The notes beneath the pieces are model-generated. The model was not told the origin of the DNA, searched no databases, and saw only the letters and a program-made list of their open reading frames with translations. DNA of 64,000 nt from positions 4,168,001-4,232,000 of the forward strand of contig OY829540.1 of assembly GCA_963691705.1 (NCBI GenBank). The letters run 5' to 3'. Shown here one piece after another: positions 38,535-50,553 of this stretch. Numbering within the stretch: the stretch's first letter is position 1; the number at the start of each line of letters is the position of its first letter. This stretch comes from Viola odorata (lineage: Eukaryota > Streptophyta > Magnoliopsida > Malpighiales > Violaceae). The position numbers were made by a program, and so were the translations under genes.

Positions 38535-41500
38535 CTAATTAAGCTGCCTAAAAGGTGATCTTTCATAAAAAACAGCCTGAAATCTCTTTGTTGTAGGGGA
38601 AGAGATGGTGTTGCTATTCTCCTTTACCGATTCAAGAAATCCATTGCCACCTTTCTTCAAGATCAGACCGGAAGACCCATCATTGTCAAAAGATTGCACC
38701 ACTTTTTCCAAGTTTCCCATCAGTTCCATGTCTTCACTGGATAACTGACCAATTCTGTCCTCAATTCCCTCAAGAAAACCAAAAAGAGTTTCCTTTTCTG
38801 ACGACAAGTTCATGACATCTTCAACCAAGTTTCTTTTTTCATTCTTGAGCTCATCAAGTAAGGATTCTGAAGTTCTCAGCTTTTCATGCATTGCATTTTG
38901 TAATTCCTTCATTTCCAGCTGTTTTGCTCCTAGTTCAGCTTCAACTTCCAGAGCTGTCCGTCGCGAAGACGACAATGTTCTTTCCTGTGTTTCCAGTTCC
39001 TGTTGTATGGAACAGATACCATCTTCCAGCTCCATACACATCAGTTTATTCTCTTCAATTTCCAGCTGTGCAAGAATTTCCGCAGCAACAATCTTCTCCC
39101 CGGAAGACCCATCATTGTCAAAAGATTCCAAGTTTCCCATCAGTTCCATGTCTTCACTGGATAACTGACCAATTCTGTCCTCAATTCCCTCAAGAAAACC
39201 AAAAAGAGTTTCCTTTTCTGACGACAACTTCATGACATCTTCAACCAAGTTTCTTTTTTCATTCTTGAGCTCATCAACTAAGGATTCTGAAGTTCTCAGC
39301 TTTTCATGCATTGCATTCTGTAATTCCTTCATTTCCAGCTGTTTTGCTCCTAGTTCAGCTTCAGCTTCCAGAGCTGTCCGTCGCGAAGACGACAATGTTC
39401 TTTCCTGTGTTTCCAGTTCCTGTTGTATGGAACAGATACCATCTTCCAGCTCCATACTCATCAGTTTATTTTCTTCAATTTCCAGCTGTGCAAGAATTTC
39501 AGCAGCAACAATCTTCTCCCTGGCCTCATTGACCAAACTAACCTCAGCCTGCTTCTCAGCAAGAGTTAAGGAGAAATGGAGCAGTGAGCTATTGAATTTC
39601 TGTTCCAAATCTTTCACAGAGTGCAAGAGCTCATTTATTCGTCCATCTTTCTCTTCCCCAAGCTTGACAAGGAACCCTTTTTCGAGCTCGAATGTTCTTT
39701 CAGCCGCAGTTTGGGTGAACACTGCAGCTTCCAGTTCTCTTCTCAATGATTCTTGCTCCAGATGCCCAATCTCTTCCTGGAGATACTGTAACATCATCTC
39801 CATTTCTCTCATGGTTTGGAGAAAACCAGCCTTTTCTGATTCAGAGGTCATCATAGTACCTGCCTCTTTCTCCAGGAATCCATTTTTTCGCTCCAGGTTG
39901 TCGATTCTTCTGTCCTTCTCTTCTAACATAAGGGCAAGGCCAACTTTCTCCTGTGTGATGGTTTCTTCAACCTCTACTTGTGCAAGAAGTGAAGCTTCTA
40001 ATTGTTTGCGCAATTTCTGGCTTTCTTCAAGGTCAGCTTTCAAACGTTCAGCAATAGATCTCCATATCCATAATTCAAACTCAACAGCATGGTCGTCCAA
40101 AATTTTGTCAGCTAATTCTGAATCCAGTCTATCCAACGCATCATGAGCTTCCTGAAGTTTCTCTTGCAAGTCATTTTCCTTTTGCAAAGCTTCCAGTTTT
40201 AAGTGAGATTGAGAATTCAATGATTCCTCAAGCATTTCCTTACACCTCTTAAGCTCCTTTTGCGCAAGGATCTGTTGCTCTTCGATAAGATCAAGGGATT
40301 TAACCCTTCTTGATAAAGATGTTGTCTTCTCACGTTCTTCGAGCAATTCAGAATTTGCCGCATCCAAAGCATCAGAAACTTCCTTAAGTGTCTCTGTTAA
40401 GTCAATTTCCACTGTCAAATATTTCTCTTCCAAGAGAAGTTGCCTCTTGTTTGATTCTTCAAGCATTTTCTTGTACCCTTCAATCTCCTTCTGCATCATA
40501 TGCTGCTGCTCTTCAACAACATCTAAAGACTCAACCCTCCTAGATAGAGATGCCATCTTCTTGCGATGCTCATCCAGTTCAGAAATCGCCATTTCCAATG
40601 CATCACAAAACTCTCTTACCTTTTCTTTTGAGTCGCTTTCTATCTTCAAAGCTTGTTCCTCAAGCTGAAGTTGACACCTAGATGATTCCTCCAGCATTTC
40701 CTGGTATCTCTGAAACTCTGCCTGCATCAAAATCCACTTCTCCTCAATAAAATCAAAGCATTCAGCCCTTTTCAACAAAGAGCCTACCTTCTCACATTCC
40801 CTGGTCAATTCCCAATTTGCCCTGTCTAAAGCATCGCAAACTTCTCTCACTTTCTCCCTCAAGTAAATTTCTGTCTGCAAAGCTTGCTCCTTGAAGGAAA
40901 GCTGACACCTAGATGATTCCTCCAGCATCTCTTTATATCTTTCAAGCTCTTTCTGTATCCCTTGTCGCTTCTCATCAATGAGATCCAAGGACTCAACTCT
41001 CCTCATTAGAGTCTCAGCATTGTTGCGTTCTTCTTCAAGATCTATCAGTGCTTTACCCAAAGCAGCATTTTTCTTCTCCAGCTGCTTCTTTAAGACAGAA
41101 ACATTTTCATCTCTTTCCTTGTCACAGAGAATCATCTCAGCCTCAGTATTTCCAAGGTTCAATTGAGCCTCAGTTATCCCTGATTTCAACACCAATAGCA
41201 TTACGGAAGCCTCCTCGTGCTGCATCTTCAACTGCATTATGAAAGAGTGACAATTTTCTAACTCTATCTCGAGCTTTGCCACTGCTGCTTCTTTACTCTC
41301 TAATGCAAGCTGATAGTCATTCAGCTCGCATGTCAATTTCTCCACTCGAGAGCTCCATTCAGCTTCTTTAGCTCTAAGAGTAGCTGAACAATCTCTGTGC
41401 ATATGCTCTACACTTTTGAGCTTGTTTCTCAGCTTTCCCAATGAAGAATAATTTCCGAGTTCCTGAATCTGAGCTTCCCGGAGTTCTCTGAGCGATGATA

Positions 41501-42491
41501 GTAACTCTTGATTGTCTTGCTCCAATTTCCCAGCTCGGTAGTCAACCTCCTTGTAAAGTGCCTCTTTTGTGCTCAATGTATGTCTCAGAGAAGCAATTTC
41601 TTCATCCCTCTTATTGCTCATGCATTCTAGCTGTGACTTTGCATCTTGGTAGTCCATGAACACATTCTCAAAGCGGGTCTTAAATTCAGAAACCTCAAGC
41701 TCTAGACACTTCCTCCGGCTTTCTTCGTGAGCCAGGCTTTGATTGCATATCATCAATCGGCGTTGAAGATCTTCTGAGATCCTTGTCTGAGAATCTAAGC
41801 TTGTTTGCAGTGAAAAGATCTCCTCAACCAATGTAGCCCTTTCCGTCTCCCACTCTTTCTTGCTTTCCCTGAACTGATCTTTAAGCTTCTCATGAGCTTC
41901 TTCTAGATGTTTGAACTGCTCTTTCTTCCACTTCAGCTGATCTTCAACCTTCCTGCTCTCTTCCTCTAACTTGAGCAGCATATCATCTCTTTCCCTCAGT
42001 TCTTTGTATGACTTGGCCTTCTTCTCAACTTCCATACATTTCTTCTCTGAAGTTGATAGATGCCCTTTAAGGCCTTCGATCTCTGCTAACAACACATTAA
42101 TTCTTTGCTCGTGATCGATATTCTTCTCGTTTGCCTCATCAAGAGCCAATACTAGCCCTCTTTTTTCCTCCTCCCACTTCCTATCCTTCTCCCCACAATC
42201 AACTCTAAGCTTATCATTTGCGGTGCTGAGGTTCCTGATGATGGACTCCTTTTCCTTCAAACTGCATTGAAGATCTTCACACATTTGCTTCATTGCACAG
42301 TTCTCCTCAGCCTTTTCATTTAATTCTTGGGCCTGCTTCTCCATCTTCAAATTCGCATCCCGGATTTGGACCAGTTGGTCGCTGTGAGTTCTCTTCAAGT
42401 TGTTGTACAATTCATTCTTGCATTTCAAATCTGCCGCGAGCTGCTCAATCTCAGCTTTTGCTTCATCTAACTCTTCACAGACCCTCTCCAT
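38535..42491 (-). CDS. long coiled-coil protein, homologue of Arabidopsis At4g38062
   Basis: One uninterrupted reading frame of 1318 codons begins MERVCEELDEAKAEIEQLAADL and ends ERSPFRQLN; both ends match the remembered At4g38062 protein. Almost the whole length is charged heptad-type coiled coil rich in E, K, L and Q with no catalytic motif. From about residue 480 to 780 there are five or so degenerate repeats built around EEK-QEL-RYKEMLEESSRCQL, an older family feature. Near the C terminus a stretch of about 140 residues starting EKIVAAEILAQLEIEENKLM is present twice (see separate repeat). The coding part has no intron. A leader intron is likely: a good donor AG|GTACGT at about 43298 and an acceptor CAG at about 42540, placing the 5' end near 43400. 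Cellular role is not known to me. Confidence 0.92.
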   Translation of the reverse strand: MERVCEELDEAKAEIEQLAADLKCKNELYNNLKRTHSDQLVQIRDANLKMEKQAQELNEKAEENCAMKQMCEDLQCSLKEKESIIRNLSTANDKLRVDCGEKDRKWEEEKRGLVLALDEANEKNIDHEQRINVLLAEIEGLKGHLSTSEKKCMEVEKKAKSYKELRERDDMLLKLEEESRKVEDQLKWKKEQFKHLEEAHEKLKDQFRESKKEWETERATLVEEIFSLQTSLDSQTRISEDLQRRLMICNQSLAHEESRRKCLELEVSEFKTRFENVFMDYQDAKSQLECMSNKRDEEIASLRHTLSTKEALYKEVDYRAGKLEQDNQELLSSLRELREAQIQELGNYSSLGKLRNKLKSVEHMHRDCSATLRAKEAEWSSRVEKLTCELNDYQLALESKEAAVAKLEIELENCHSFIMQLKMQHEEASVMLLVLKSGITEAQLNLGNTEAEMILCDKERDENVSVLKKQLEKKNAALGKALIDLEEERNNAETLMRRVESLDLIDEKRQGIQKELERYKEMLEESSRCQLSFKEQALQTEIYLREKVREVCDALDRANWELTRECEKVGSLLKRAECFDFIEEKWILMQAEFQRYQEMLEESSRCQLQLEEQALKIESDSKEKVREFCDALEMAISELDEHRKKMASLSRRVESLDVVEEQQHMMQKEIEGYKKMLEESNKRQLLLEEKYLTVEIDLTETLKEVSDALDAANSELLEEREKTTSLSRRVKSLDLIEEQQILAQKELKRCKEMLEESLNSQSHLKLEALQKENDLQEKLQEAHDALDRLDSELADKILDDHAVEFELWIWRSIAERLKADLEESQKLRKQLEASLLAQVEVEETITQEKVGLALMLEEKDRRIDNLERKNGFLEKEAGTMMTSESEKAGFLQTMREMEMMLQYLQEEIGHLEQESLRRELEAAVFTQTAAERTFELEKGFLVKLGEEKDGRINELLHSVKDLEQKFNSSLLHFSLTLAEKQAEVSLVNEAREKIVAAEILAQLEIEENKLMSMELEDGICSIQQELETQERTLSSSRRTALEAEAELGAKQLEMKELQNAMHEKLRTSESLVDELKNEKRNLVEDVMKLSSEKETLFGFLEGIEDRIGQLSSEDMELMGNLESFDNDGSSGEKIVAAEILAQLEIEENKLMCMELEDGICSIQQELETQERTLSSSRRTALEVEAELGAKQLEMKELQNAMHEKLRTSESLLDELKNEKRNLVEDVMNLSSEKETLFGFLEGIEDRIGQLSSEDMELMGNLEKVVQSFDNDGSSGLILKKGGNGFLESVKENSNTISSPTTKRFQAVFYERSPFRQLN
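38668..39520. repeat. in-frame tandem duplication inside the coiled-coil gene
   Basis: Copy A (38668-39099) and copy B (39100-39520) align end to end. I count seven substitutions over about 420 aligned bases plus one 12-bp indel (gcaccacttttt present only in copy A, residues KVVQ). Both copies keep the frame, so about 140 residues are repeated. The high identity marks a recent event or gene conversion. Confidence 0.95.
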
Positions 42492-45400
42492 TTTGTCTCT
42501 TCTAATTACGAGTTCTCTCTCAAGAAAAACCTAACCTGTTTCAAACCAAATCAAACTTTCACATAACCTATAGAATATGATTAAAACATGGCTGTGGAAA
42601 GTCCGAATATAATCATCGAGTAGCTGACAACAAGTCACATTCCCACGATAACCAAATCGACAAAGGCATGGATCTTTTGTTCTCATGGTGTTATTCTGTC
42701 AAAAGGGTATTGCATATCTATCACATAACAAAAGAAAAACAACCGTATAAGGCTCTAATATGAACAATGCGGCTCATTAGATGGGAAATGCGTAGGATTA
42801 CAAGCAAAAAGTAACAAAAAGTAATGGATTACAAGCAACTTTTTCTATTTTTTCTTCGATGAAACGATGGACAGTTAATTGAATAAAGCCAAATGACCAA
42901 GTTGGGTTCTTTATCGGTAAAGACCAAAAACAACAAAAAGCCAAATCTTGAGATCTCATTTTCTTTTCTTGAACCTTTCTTTCTCAGCAACCAAACAGAA
43001 GTCACAGAAACGTGAAACACACAGACAATTTACATGCGCAAGCAACAAAATCTAAAGCAGTAAGGCAAAATCAGGAAAAAGATGAGTACTGACTTCAAAC
43101 AACAAATCAAGAAACCAACTTCACCTATGCAATGTGTTTGGTTTCCAAGAAACCAAAGGAAATTAGAAGAAAAACGACATTGGTATCACGAAAACTCTGA
43201 TTTCCCTTCTATTTTCTTCTCAAAATTCACTTTCCACGACTTTTTTGGGAAACTAAACACAAAAATGTAGAAATTCAAGAGAGACCCAGAAACGTACCTG
43301 CTTATGAGATTATACTTTTGGCCATGTAAGAGTATTTCCGTGCAGAATTGATTTGTGATTTTTTTTTCTTGTTGAAGAACGAGAGATGACGAAGAGGAGA
43401 AAGACAGTTAGTGTATTTGAGACGGTGTGCGTGTAGTTTTGCTGGAGAGAGATAGGGAGCCGTTAGCCCGTTAAGAGGAAGAAGAGTGGAGGGGGCCAGT
43501 CTGGATTTGAAATTGCGTGACGGAGACTGACGGCGAGGTTTGTTTTAGACTTTTAGTTAGTTCAACGGCGTTAAATCTTTTTGTTTGGACTTTTTTATTT
43601 TTGGGACGTGAAAAAATAAAAGAAAGCTGAGATGGGGGAAAAAATATTTCTTTTTTTGCACTATTTTGGATTTGAAAATGGAAGTAGCCGTTAGGTTGTA
43701 ACTAAGTGGGCCTTTGTGGATCAAACTTTTGCTCATTGGTATAATGGGCTGGGTTTTTCAACACCAGAAGCATAGATATAGAAATAACCTCGAATCTTCT
43801 ATATTGTTTTAATAGAAATTGTTTCCTTTCAACCCCTCCTTACTTCTTAAATTACCAACCATTCTCTCTACCCCTCCTGCACCTAGACACACTCTCCCCG
43901 TCCACGTTCATGTAGTTGATGGGTAAGGGCAAGTCGGTAATGTGCACAACACATGTGCATTGGTACCACTAAAATGACATCTATTAAAGACATATATATA
44001 AAAGTGGATTAGTCGTCAATTTGAAGGATCGGACAGACAAACATTGACCTGGGTGGCGGATGGTAGGGCATCTAACTTAAAACATCATCAATGACTCAAA
44101 TGATCTTTTTCACGGTGCAAATTAAGGCAGAGACATATCTAAGTCCGGTCTTGGAGCATTGTGGCCTAGTCACATGTTCATCCCTGTGCTTATTTATGTT
44201 TTAAGATAGAGACCGTTTGGCCAAGTTTTTATATTAGCCCAACTGTTTTTTCCTTTTTCTATGAAGCAACAATTTTGGAATTATTACATATTTGATCTCT
44301 GCCAAGTTGTACTTTTTTTCTCCCAACAAGTTGGTGTTGGTGGCCAAATCAATTTTGTATTTTGTGAACTCTAATTCAGAAACTCACAAGAGACATTGGG
44401 GGATAAACCAAAGATGGAAGTAATGTATAGTTTTATAATTTTATTACTCAGTCCAAATCACAACCGCCCAAAGGCGGCTCTACTTCTAGGCATCAACGTA
44501 CCAGATCTTTAAGCCTTATGCCGCCTATTATTTAATATTATGATTACTTGTTAATATTAATATAATTGTTGCCGATTATATTTACCAACTCAACAATCCT
44601 ACAAAGTCCACCCAAAAAAAATTATAATATTAAAAATCGAATATATATTTTACGTTATATAAAAATAATTTACACAAACGAACTAAACTACAATCTTATA
44701 TTTATTTATTTATTCCGCTCAATTAGTTACCTCTTTGGCGCCGAAACTGGGAAGAAAAAATGATGGGAATTGCTGAATGAAACAAAGTGGTAGAAAAGTG
44801 TCGGAAGCTAATCTGAGACACTAATTTTGACCGCTGTGTTTGGAAAAATTGTTGCGCACTACTTCTCGTTTATCTTGTCACGTTTACATTACATGGATAA
44901 TAATAAAGTGGTGATTAAGAGTTTATAAGGTACCATCGAGTATGTAATTTATTTTGATATTTTGTTGGTAGTAAAAATTTGAATTCAAAATTTAAATTTT
45001 ATATTCGCTTATATAAAAAGTCTTCATAATGTTGATAAAAGACAATTTCATAAGGCTAAAACATTATTAACTATGTGGACGTTTCTAATTTTGTTTTTCT
45101 CCGTATAAAATAACAATAGGAAATAAATATCGTTCATATATAATCAAATTTTGAAAAACGGTGACTTCCTTTAAAAGCTACTTTTTGTATCATAGAAACA
45201 AACAATTTTGTGACTTCACGACGCATAGGATGCCATTTTAAGATGGACGATGATGGGTAGGGAATCCGAATTACTTTGGCCCATCAGCCATCTCTCTCAC
45301 AAATGGAAATGAAGAATTTGCTAAAAAAAAGGAAAAAAAGAGAGAACTTGCGTAGTAGAAATGTATTTTTTTATATTTTATCATTACCAAACAAAACATT

Positions 45401-45760
45401 TTAGACTAATTAAAGTTTTGTAATGCGATTAGGTGCATTTAATTTTCATAAATAGATTAACTACCTCTTACCCAAACTGAAAACTTACCTCCTAGATCAA
45501 TAAAAACGAAAATAGCTACTAATATAGACTTGGTTCGACGCATAAAGGACTTGTTGGGGATTCTCGCTACGAGTTTTTATATTTTTCAAGAAGCTATTAC
45601 ATGGCTGATTGGATTGGAAATCTGGCCTTTTCCCAAACCTGTAGTCTTCCAGTAAATGATGTAAATCCATGTTACATGATTGGACGAAGCGAACTACGCA
45701 ATCTCCACCGTTGAAATTCATGGATCAACTTGAAAAACAAAAACTTTAAATTAAAAAAGT
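42492..45760. other. leader of the coiled-coil gene and AT-rich intergenic DNA
   Basis: 42492-43440 is read as the 5' leader of the minus-strand coiled-coil gene, with an intron of about 760 bp. 43440-45760 is AT-rich with no supported gene. A small patch at 44461-44530 contains inverted GCGG/CCGC words (cgcccaaaggcgg; gccttatgccgcc) that could be a transposon remnant but is too short to classify. Confidence 0.5.
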
Positions 45761-45767
45761 GGAGTCC

Positions 45768-45775
45768 TATAAATA
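45768..45775 (+). promoter_or_regulatory. probable TATA box of the 172-aa protein gene
   Basis: TATAAATA lies about 900 bp above the ATG at 46683, followed by a leader-like GAGAG-rich stretch. A long leader, possibly with an intron, must be assumed, so this is tentative. Confidence 0.4.
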
Positions 45776-46682
45776 AAGGAGCAGCTAAAGAGAGTTGTTG
45801 GGTTGTCATTGGAAGATTTCATTAGGGGAGAGAGAGTTTGTGAATAGGAAGGTCATGGTGTTGTCATTATGGAGATGAGTGAGAGATAATTCTAGGGTCT
45901 CTCTCTTCTTCATCACTTCTACTAATCTTGTTACATTCACCGATTTTTTTTCCAATTCGATTGTTTTTCACTTGGATGAAGGAAAACGGCGAAAAGTTTC
46001 GGTTTTTTAGATTTTTTGGTTTGTTAAAATAAAATAAAATTATCTGATGACATGTTTCTTCTTTGCGACCGTTTGATTGGTGTGTGGTGCGTGGTAGTGG
46101 AGGTGATGGATAATTTGTGACCGTTTGATCGGTTAAGATCAGAGGAGAAGTCCCGATTTTGCAGTCAAGGTGGTGTCTTTGGAGTTTGGAGTTTGGATTT
46201 TAAATTTTTTTCCTTGTTCGGTTAACTTGTCGAAATTTAAGTAACAAAGGTAAAAGTTTTGGACTTGGTCATGGAAAAGTTTTGGACTTTTGCTTCTTCT
46301 GAGTAGTTTGAAGCTTGTTAAGTTGATCTTGTTTTTTTAGAGTTCAGTTTGAAGGTTTTGGGTTTCTAATTTTGGTGATTTTGAGTGGAGTAAACACAGT
46401 AGAATTCTGTTCTGCGCTCTTTAAAGAATGAGCCACTAATTGGTGATTGTGTATTTTGAAGGAAGCAAACCCAGTCGTTTTAGCTCAATTTTTATTGAAA
46501 TTATGCCCGAGAAATTGATGGGTTTTTTGGATTAAATTCATATCTTGATTTTGTTTGTTTGGTTTCCATTAAATGGATGATTGATCACTTACTAATCTTA
46601 GTGGTTACTGCCAAAGGCAAGGAGTAAGGAAGTAACCACTTTGCAACTGCATTTCATTTTAAGGGGAAGGGAGGGAGGAGAT

Positions 46683-48296
46683 ATGGCTGTTTCATTGACT
46701 CGTTTTTCATGGTGGTTATTGGGTAGTAAAGAGAAAGATCCAGTCACAAATGGGTCTTCTTTAAATTCATCTGTTGAGTGGGGTGTTGGTGGTTCTGGGT
46801 TGCGAGAGCCTGATTCTGTTAAGTTCCCTGCAAAAGGACTGTCTTCGTCAGGGAAGGTTAGGAGGAAATGGCAGAGCAGGGAAGAGAGGAGGGTTGATAC
46901 GCAGCAGTGCGGCGATTTGGTTATGGTGGCATCTGATGGTGGGATTTGCGTGTCTGGGTCAGAATCTGATGGTCCAGATTGGTCAATTGGGTGGGTGGAA
47001 GCTCATGGACCTGAATTTGGAACCGATGACGAGACTGATGATGGTTTTGCTGTGTTGGTTCCTTGTTACAAGCCTGGTTGCAAGAAACTGGTTGAAGGGT
47101 CAAGCAATCAACTGTTGAGTGCTATAAAGAGTTTGCCAAATGGGTTCTCTTCTGGTACGATATTACTATTTGTTCGTTTGTTCGTTCTTGGCAGATGTTA
47201 TTCAATTGTTTCCCTTGCTTGTGATGTTATTTTGCGTTTGTGTGATTTTGATTGAGTTTGAAGTGTAAGCATAGGCATTGGCTTGTTCATGAAACTCTTG
47301 AATTGTTTAAATTTTTGACCTTTCTTCTGTTCTTTGAGGTGGTTGATTGGTCATTTTTCAGGGTATATGCAATCATTTCTTTATTTGTGGCTGTTTGTGC
47401 TTGATTTTAATAATTGTGGTGGAGTATCTTTATTGACAGAATCATTTGGTGTCTTGTTAACTTTTCTCACTAAACCGAAACTATTGGTGCACCTTTGACG
47501 TAATTAGTTTGTTATTATGTGTGTTATTATTCAACAATATTAGCTATTATATGATTTTGTCAGAAAGTTCTTCAAAAGTTTTCCTAACCCCATTTTAGCC
47601 CCATTTGTTTTATTGCAATTTTAGGCCTTTTTGTTCAGCAGCGATATTTTAATACATGATATGTAAGAATAAGCTGTAAAATGTATTTGCTTTTAAGACC
47701 TTAAAAACAGTTGGAAAGTTGTTGTTCAATTAGTACAATGAACAATGATGATTAAAGTTTTGATTGAGTTGATTCGCAGCCATTGATTAGGCGACTCTGT
47801 CCTTCCAGATTTGAATGATGCATACCTTTTGCATGTTCTGAACTTCAATCCTGGAATGATCACAAGCACATGCGAACATGTGCAAGGAGCCTAAGCTAGA
47901 TCATTGTCCTGCTTGTGCACATGGAATGGATCTGTTTTGAACTACTGAATAACCTGTTGGTGACAATAATGAAGCGAATGGCTTGAAAACCTCATGTGCC
48001 TATTCATTTTCTTGATTAGTTCTTAGAGTAGTATTCATGTGAACCATGTGATTCGCATAGTACCTTGTATCATGCAGTCCACTGTCATATTAGTTCTTCA
48101 GACATTTTCTGTTCTTGTGATTTTGGTGGGTACTTGCCTGTGTGAACTTGTCGAATTTCGGGCTTGAACAGTTTCTGTTATGGTATTTGTATTCGTTGAA
48201 GAAAAAGCTTTGCACCATTTTAAATGGCCTAAATTTCTTTGATATGCAGAGGGGAAGAACTGTATGGAGTGGCTTTCTTCTCTACAGAATTTCTGA
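46683..48296 (+). CDS. conserved plant protein of unknown function (172 aa)
   Basis: Two exons, 46683-47154 and 48250-48296, join across a 1095-bp intron to 172 aa starting MAVSLTRFSWWLLGSKEKD. The in-frame ATG at 46641 is not used in the remembered family, which starts at MAVSLTRFSWW. Recognisable blocks are KVRRKWQSREERR (residues about 59-71), SDGPDWSIGWVEAHGPEF, then DDGFAVLVPCYKPGCK and the C-terminal MEWLSSLQNF encoded by exon 2. The protein is soluble with an acidic middle, a basic cluster and a Cys pair (CYKPGC). I know similar proteins from other dicots only as uncharacterised, and give no function. Confidence 0.82.
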
Positions 48297-50004
48297 AGCC
48301 GAGGGCTTCTTGCAGTAAGTGAGAATTCTTCATCATGGCGATGCATTGTAGGCACTCGCTCCACTACGGTCGAAGTTTAGCTGTCGAAGAACCGGAAAAT
48401 AAAATTGAAACAAAGATTTCAGTCACATCCTGAGATGAAATGCAAACGGATTTAAACATCGACAGGATGATTAGCTGATCTATTCTTATGGTTAGCTGCT
48501 GATCAACTGGTTTAGTATTGTGAATATATGTGAAGAAAAATGTGTATGCTGCTTCTGCAGTGGTACTTTTGTAAATAATTCTCACCCTCTTTAATGAAGA
48601 ATCAATGGCTTAATCTCAAGCTTTTATGAAAGGTTAGCTGATTGGTTGAAATGCAAGCTTTTTTAGACTCCACCAGCAAGTAGTAGATATTGCCACCTGC
48701 CCCCTACCCCTAATTTTTGAAAACTCTCATTTTAGTCCCTATATTTACTATTTTAAAAAAATCTCTATATATGGTCCCTGCAAAATTAAACTTTTCTTTT
48801 ATATCCTCCATTAATTTGTATTTTTATTCCTTGGTCATGTGTACAACTGTTAGGTGTTCTGTAGCCTGGACAATTACGTATAGAGTTTCTGTGAACTTGT
48901 AGCCACACGACTCCTTCCGTATAAGTTTGATTATATCAAACGAGATTACTCGTGTACTCAAGAAGGGGAAAACATACTCATGGAGATGTGGAAAGAACAA
49001 AATTGGAGCACAAGCAGAGCTGCAGAGACCTGCTTGCCTTGATAGTTGGTTCTTGCTTGAAACTTGTAAGAAAATAAGGTGAGACTTGCCACTCTCATTC
49101 TCTGAAACACAACACGTTGGGATTCGTCTGCTGTTGAAAAGGACTAATGGTAATAGTTCTCTCTCTTTCTCCATTGCTTGCCAGAAAACCGAGGAATTTA
49201 AAGTTCGTGTAATACTTTCTTTAATCATATCCTAATCCGCATCTTCATCAAACACTTTCGTCCTGGTCTTTATCACGCCTAGTCTCTATCCTCTAGTTAG
49301 TTGTAGTAGCCAATCTCATACTTTCTTTGACAAGTGTCACTGATACAAGATTTATTAGAAAGGGTGTTAAATGTTAAGTTATATAGTTGCGCACAATGTT
49401 GACTGACTGACTGAGAGTGCGGTAGCCATGATGTTGGTGATGTCATTCTCAACTAGTGGCAAGAGAAAAAGAAGAAGAGATGTAAACATTTAAATACAAA
49501 TATTTAATAATGTTATTATTATCTTTATTTTATTAGCAATTGCAATTTGCAACAAATTGGAAAGTAGATTAATGATAAATTGTTACGTGGAGGATGCAAA
49601 TTCGGCTCCTGTGGATAATTTTATTGTAGTCACAATGACACCCGTAAATGCTGAACAACAATCTAACAAAATGAATTGGATTTTATATTCAAATCTATAT
49701 ATATAGAGAGAGTTCCGTAATCAAATGAATCGTATTGATTTAAATTTTATATTCATTTTTGACTGAATTGTGACTCTATATTCATCGAAATAAAACAATT
49801 TGGTCATATGATAGAAGCCAAACTACCCAACTTGCAAAGTCAGTATGTCACGTCATTTTTTAATGATGTAGCATAACACGTGTTACGTGTCAAGTCAATG
49901 GTAATAACATTTTTCTCTCTTAATCCTTCAAATTTGATATACTTTGTCTCTACCATAAAATAAAAGCATAAATTTGGTATAAAAATCAATAAGTAAAATG
50001 TCAA

Positions 50005-50183
50005 TTCAATCCCTCAACTCTTTAATTTTGGTGCATATCATCCCTCTACCAATAAATTTTACGGTGCCGCTAACATATACAGGGGCTACATTAATATAGA
50101 CGATGAACAATAGAAACTAACTTTACGTTTTTTTATGGTAGAGGGATGACATTGTAGCAATTTAAAGAATCGAGGGATGAAAA
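50005..50183. repeat. inverted-repeat (MITE-like) element
   Basis: Left arm (about 50005-50053, from ttcaatccctcaactcttta to catccctctacca) and right arm (about 50135-50183, tggtagagggatga to atcgagggatga) are reverse complements with several mismatches around an 80-bp loop. There is no ORF. No clear target duplication was found. Confidence 0.65.
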
Positions 50184-50405
50184 ATATCTTTAAGCCGCAA
50201 CAAAAATAGATATAGTTATACCTTTCTTTTTCTTTTCAATTTTATATTTTTTTTTAAAGGAAGATTTCAACAGAGCTGGCGAAAATTCCTCCCCTCCATT
50301 AGTAGTAGTGTCCTAACACACACATGCACGTTCCATGTCCAATTCTTTCTTTTACTAACAGAACTTTCTTCTTCATTACAAAAATTAATGTTATTGGGTT
50401 GCATG

Positions 50406-50492
50406 TCTTCTTCTTCTTCTTCTTCTTCTTCTTCTTTTTCTTCTTCTTCTTCTTCTTCTTCTTTTTCTTCTTCTTCTTCTTCCTCTTCCTCT
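50406..50492 (+). repeat. (TTC)n microsatellite in the NET2-like 5' region
   Basis: About 87 bp of nearly pure TTC/CTT, interrupted twice by TTTTTC and ending in CTCTTCCTC, 60 bp above the start codon. It probably lies in the leader or core promoter. Lysine- and arginine-rich minus-strand frames across it are artefacts. Confidence 0.95.
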
Positions 50493-50553
50493 GTCCATTG
50501 TTAAAGGGAAAGGAAGAAGAAAAAGGGGAGAGAAAAAAATACAAAAAAAAAAA

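Larger units (their letters stand above)
48297..50553. other. intergenic region upstream of the NET2-like gene
   Basis: Starts with the 3' UTR of the 172-aa protein gene (to about 48610). A reading frame of 134 codons on the minus strand at 48824-49228 has no recognised similarity. 49380-50000 is AT-rich. An inverted-repeat element lies at 50005-50183 and a TTC repeat at 50406-50492 directly above the NET2-like start. Confidence 0.5.

Noticed and set aside
39232..40146. Plus-strand ORF of 304 codons, Ser-rich
   Set aside because: Exact antisense shadow of the 1318-aa coiled-coil gene; Glu/Lys codons on one strand read as Ser/Phe on the other.
45497..45721. Minus-strand ORF of 74 codons
   Set aside because: No motif or conservation known to me; sits in AT-rich spacer just above a TATA box for the other strand.
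48824..49228. Minus-strand ORF of 134 codons
   Set aside because: No recognisable motif, no splice partner and AT-rich flanks. It could be a species-specific gene, but nothing supports it.
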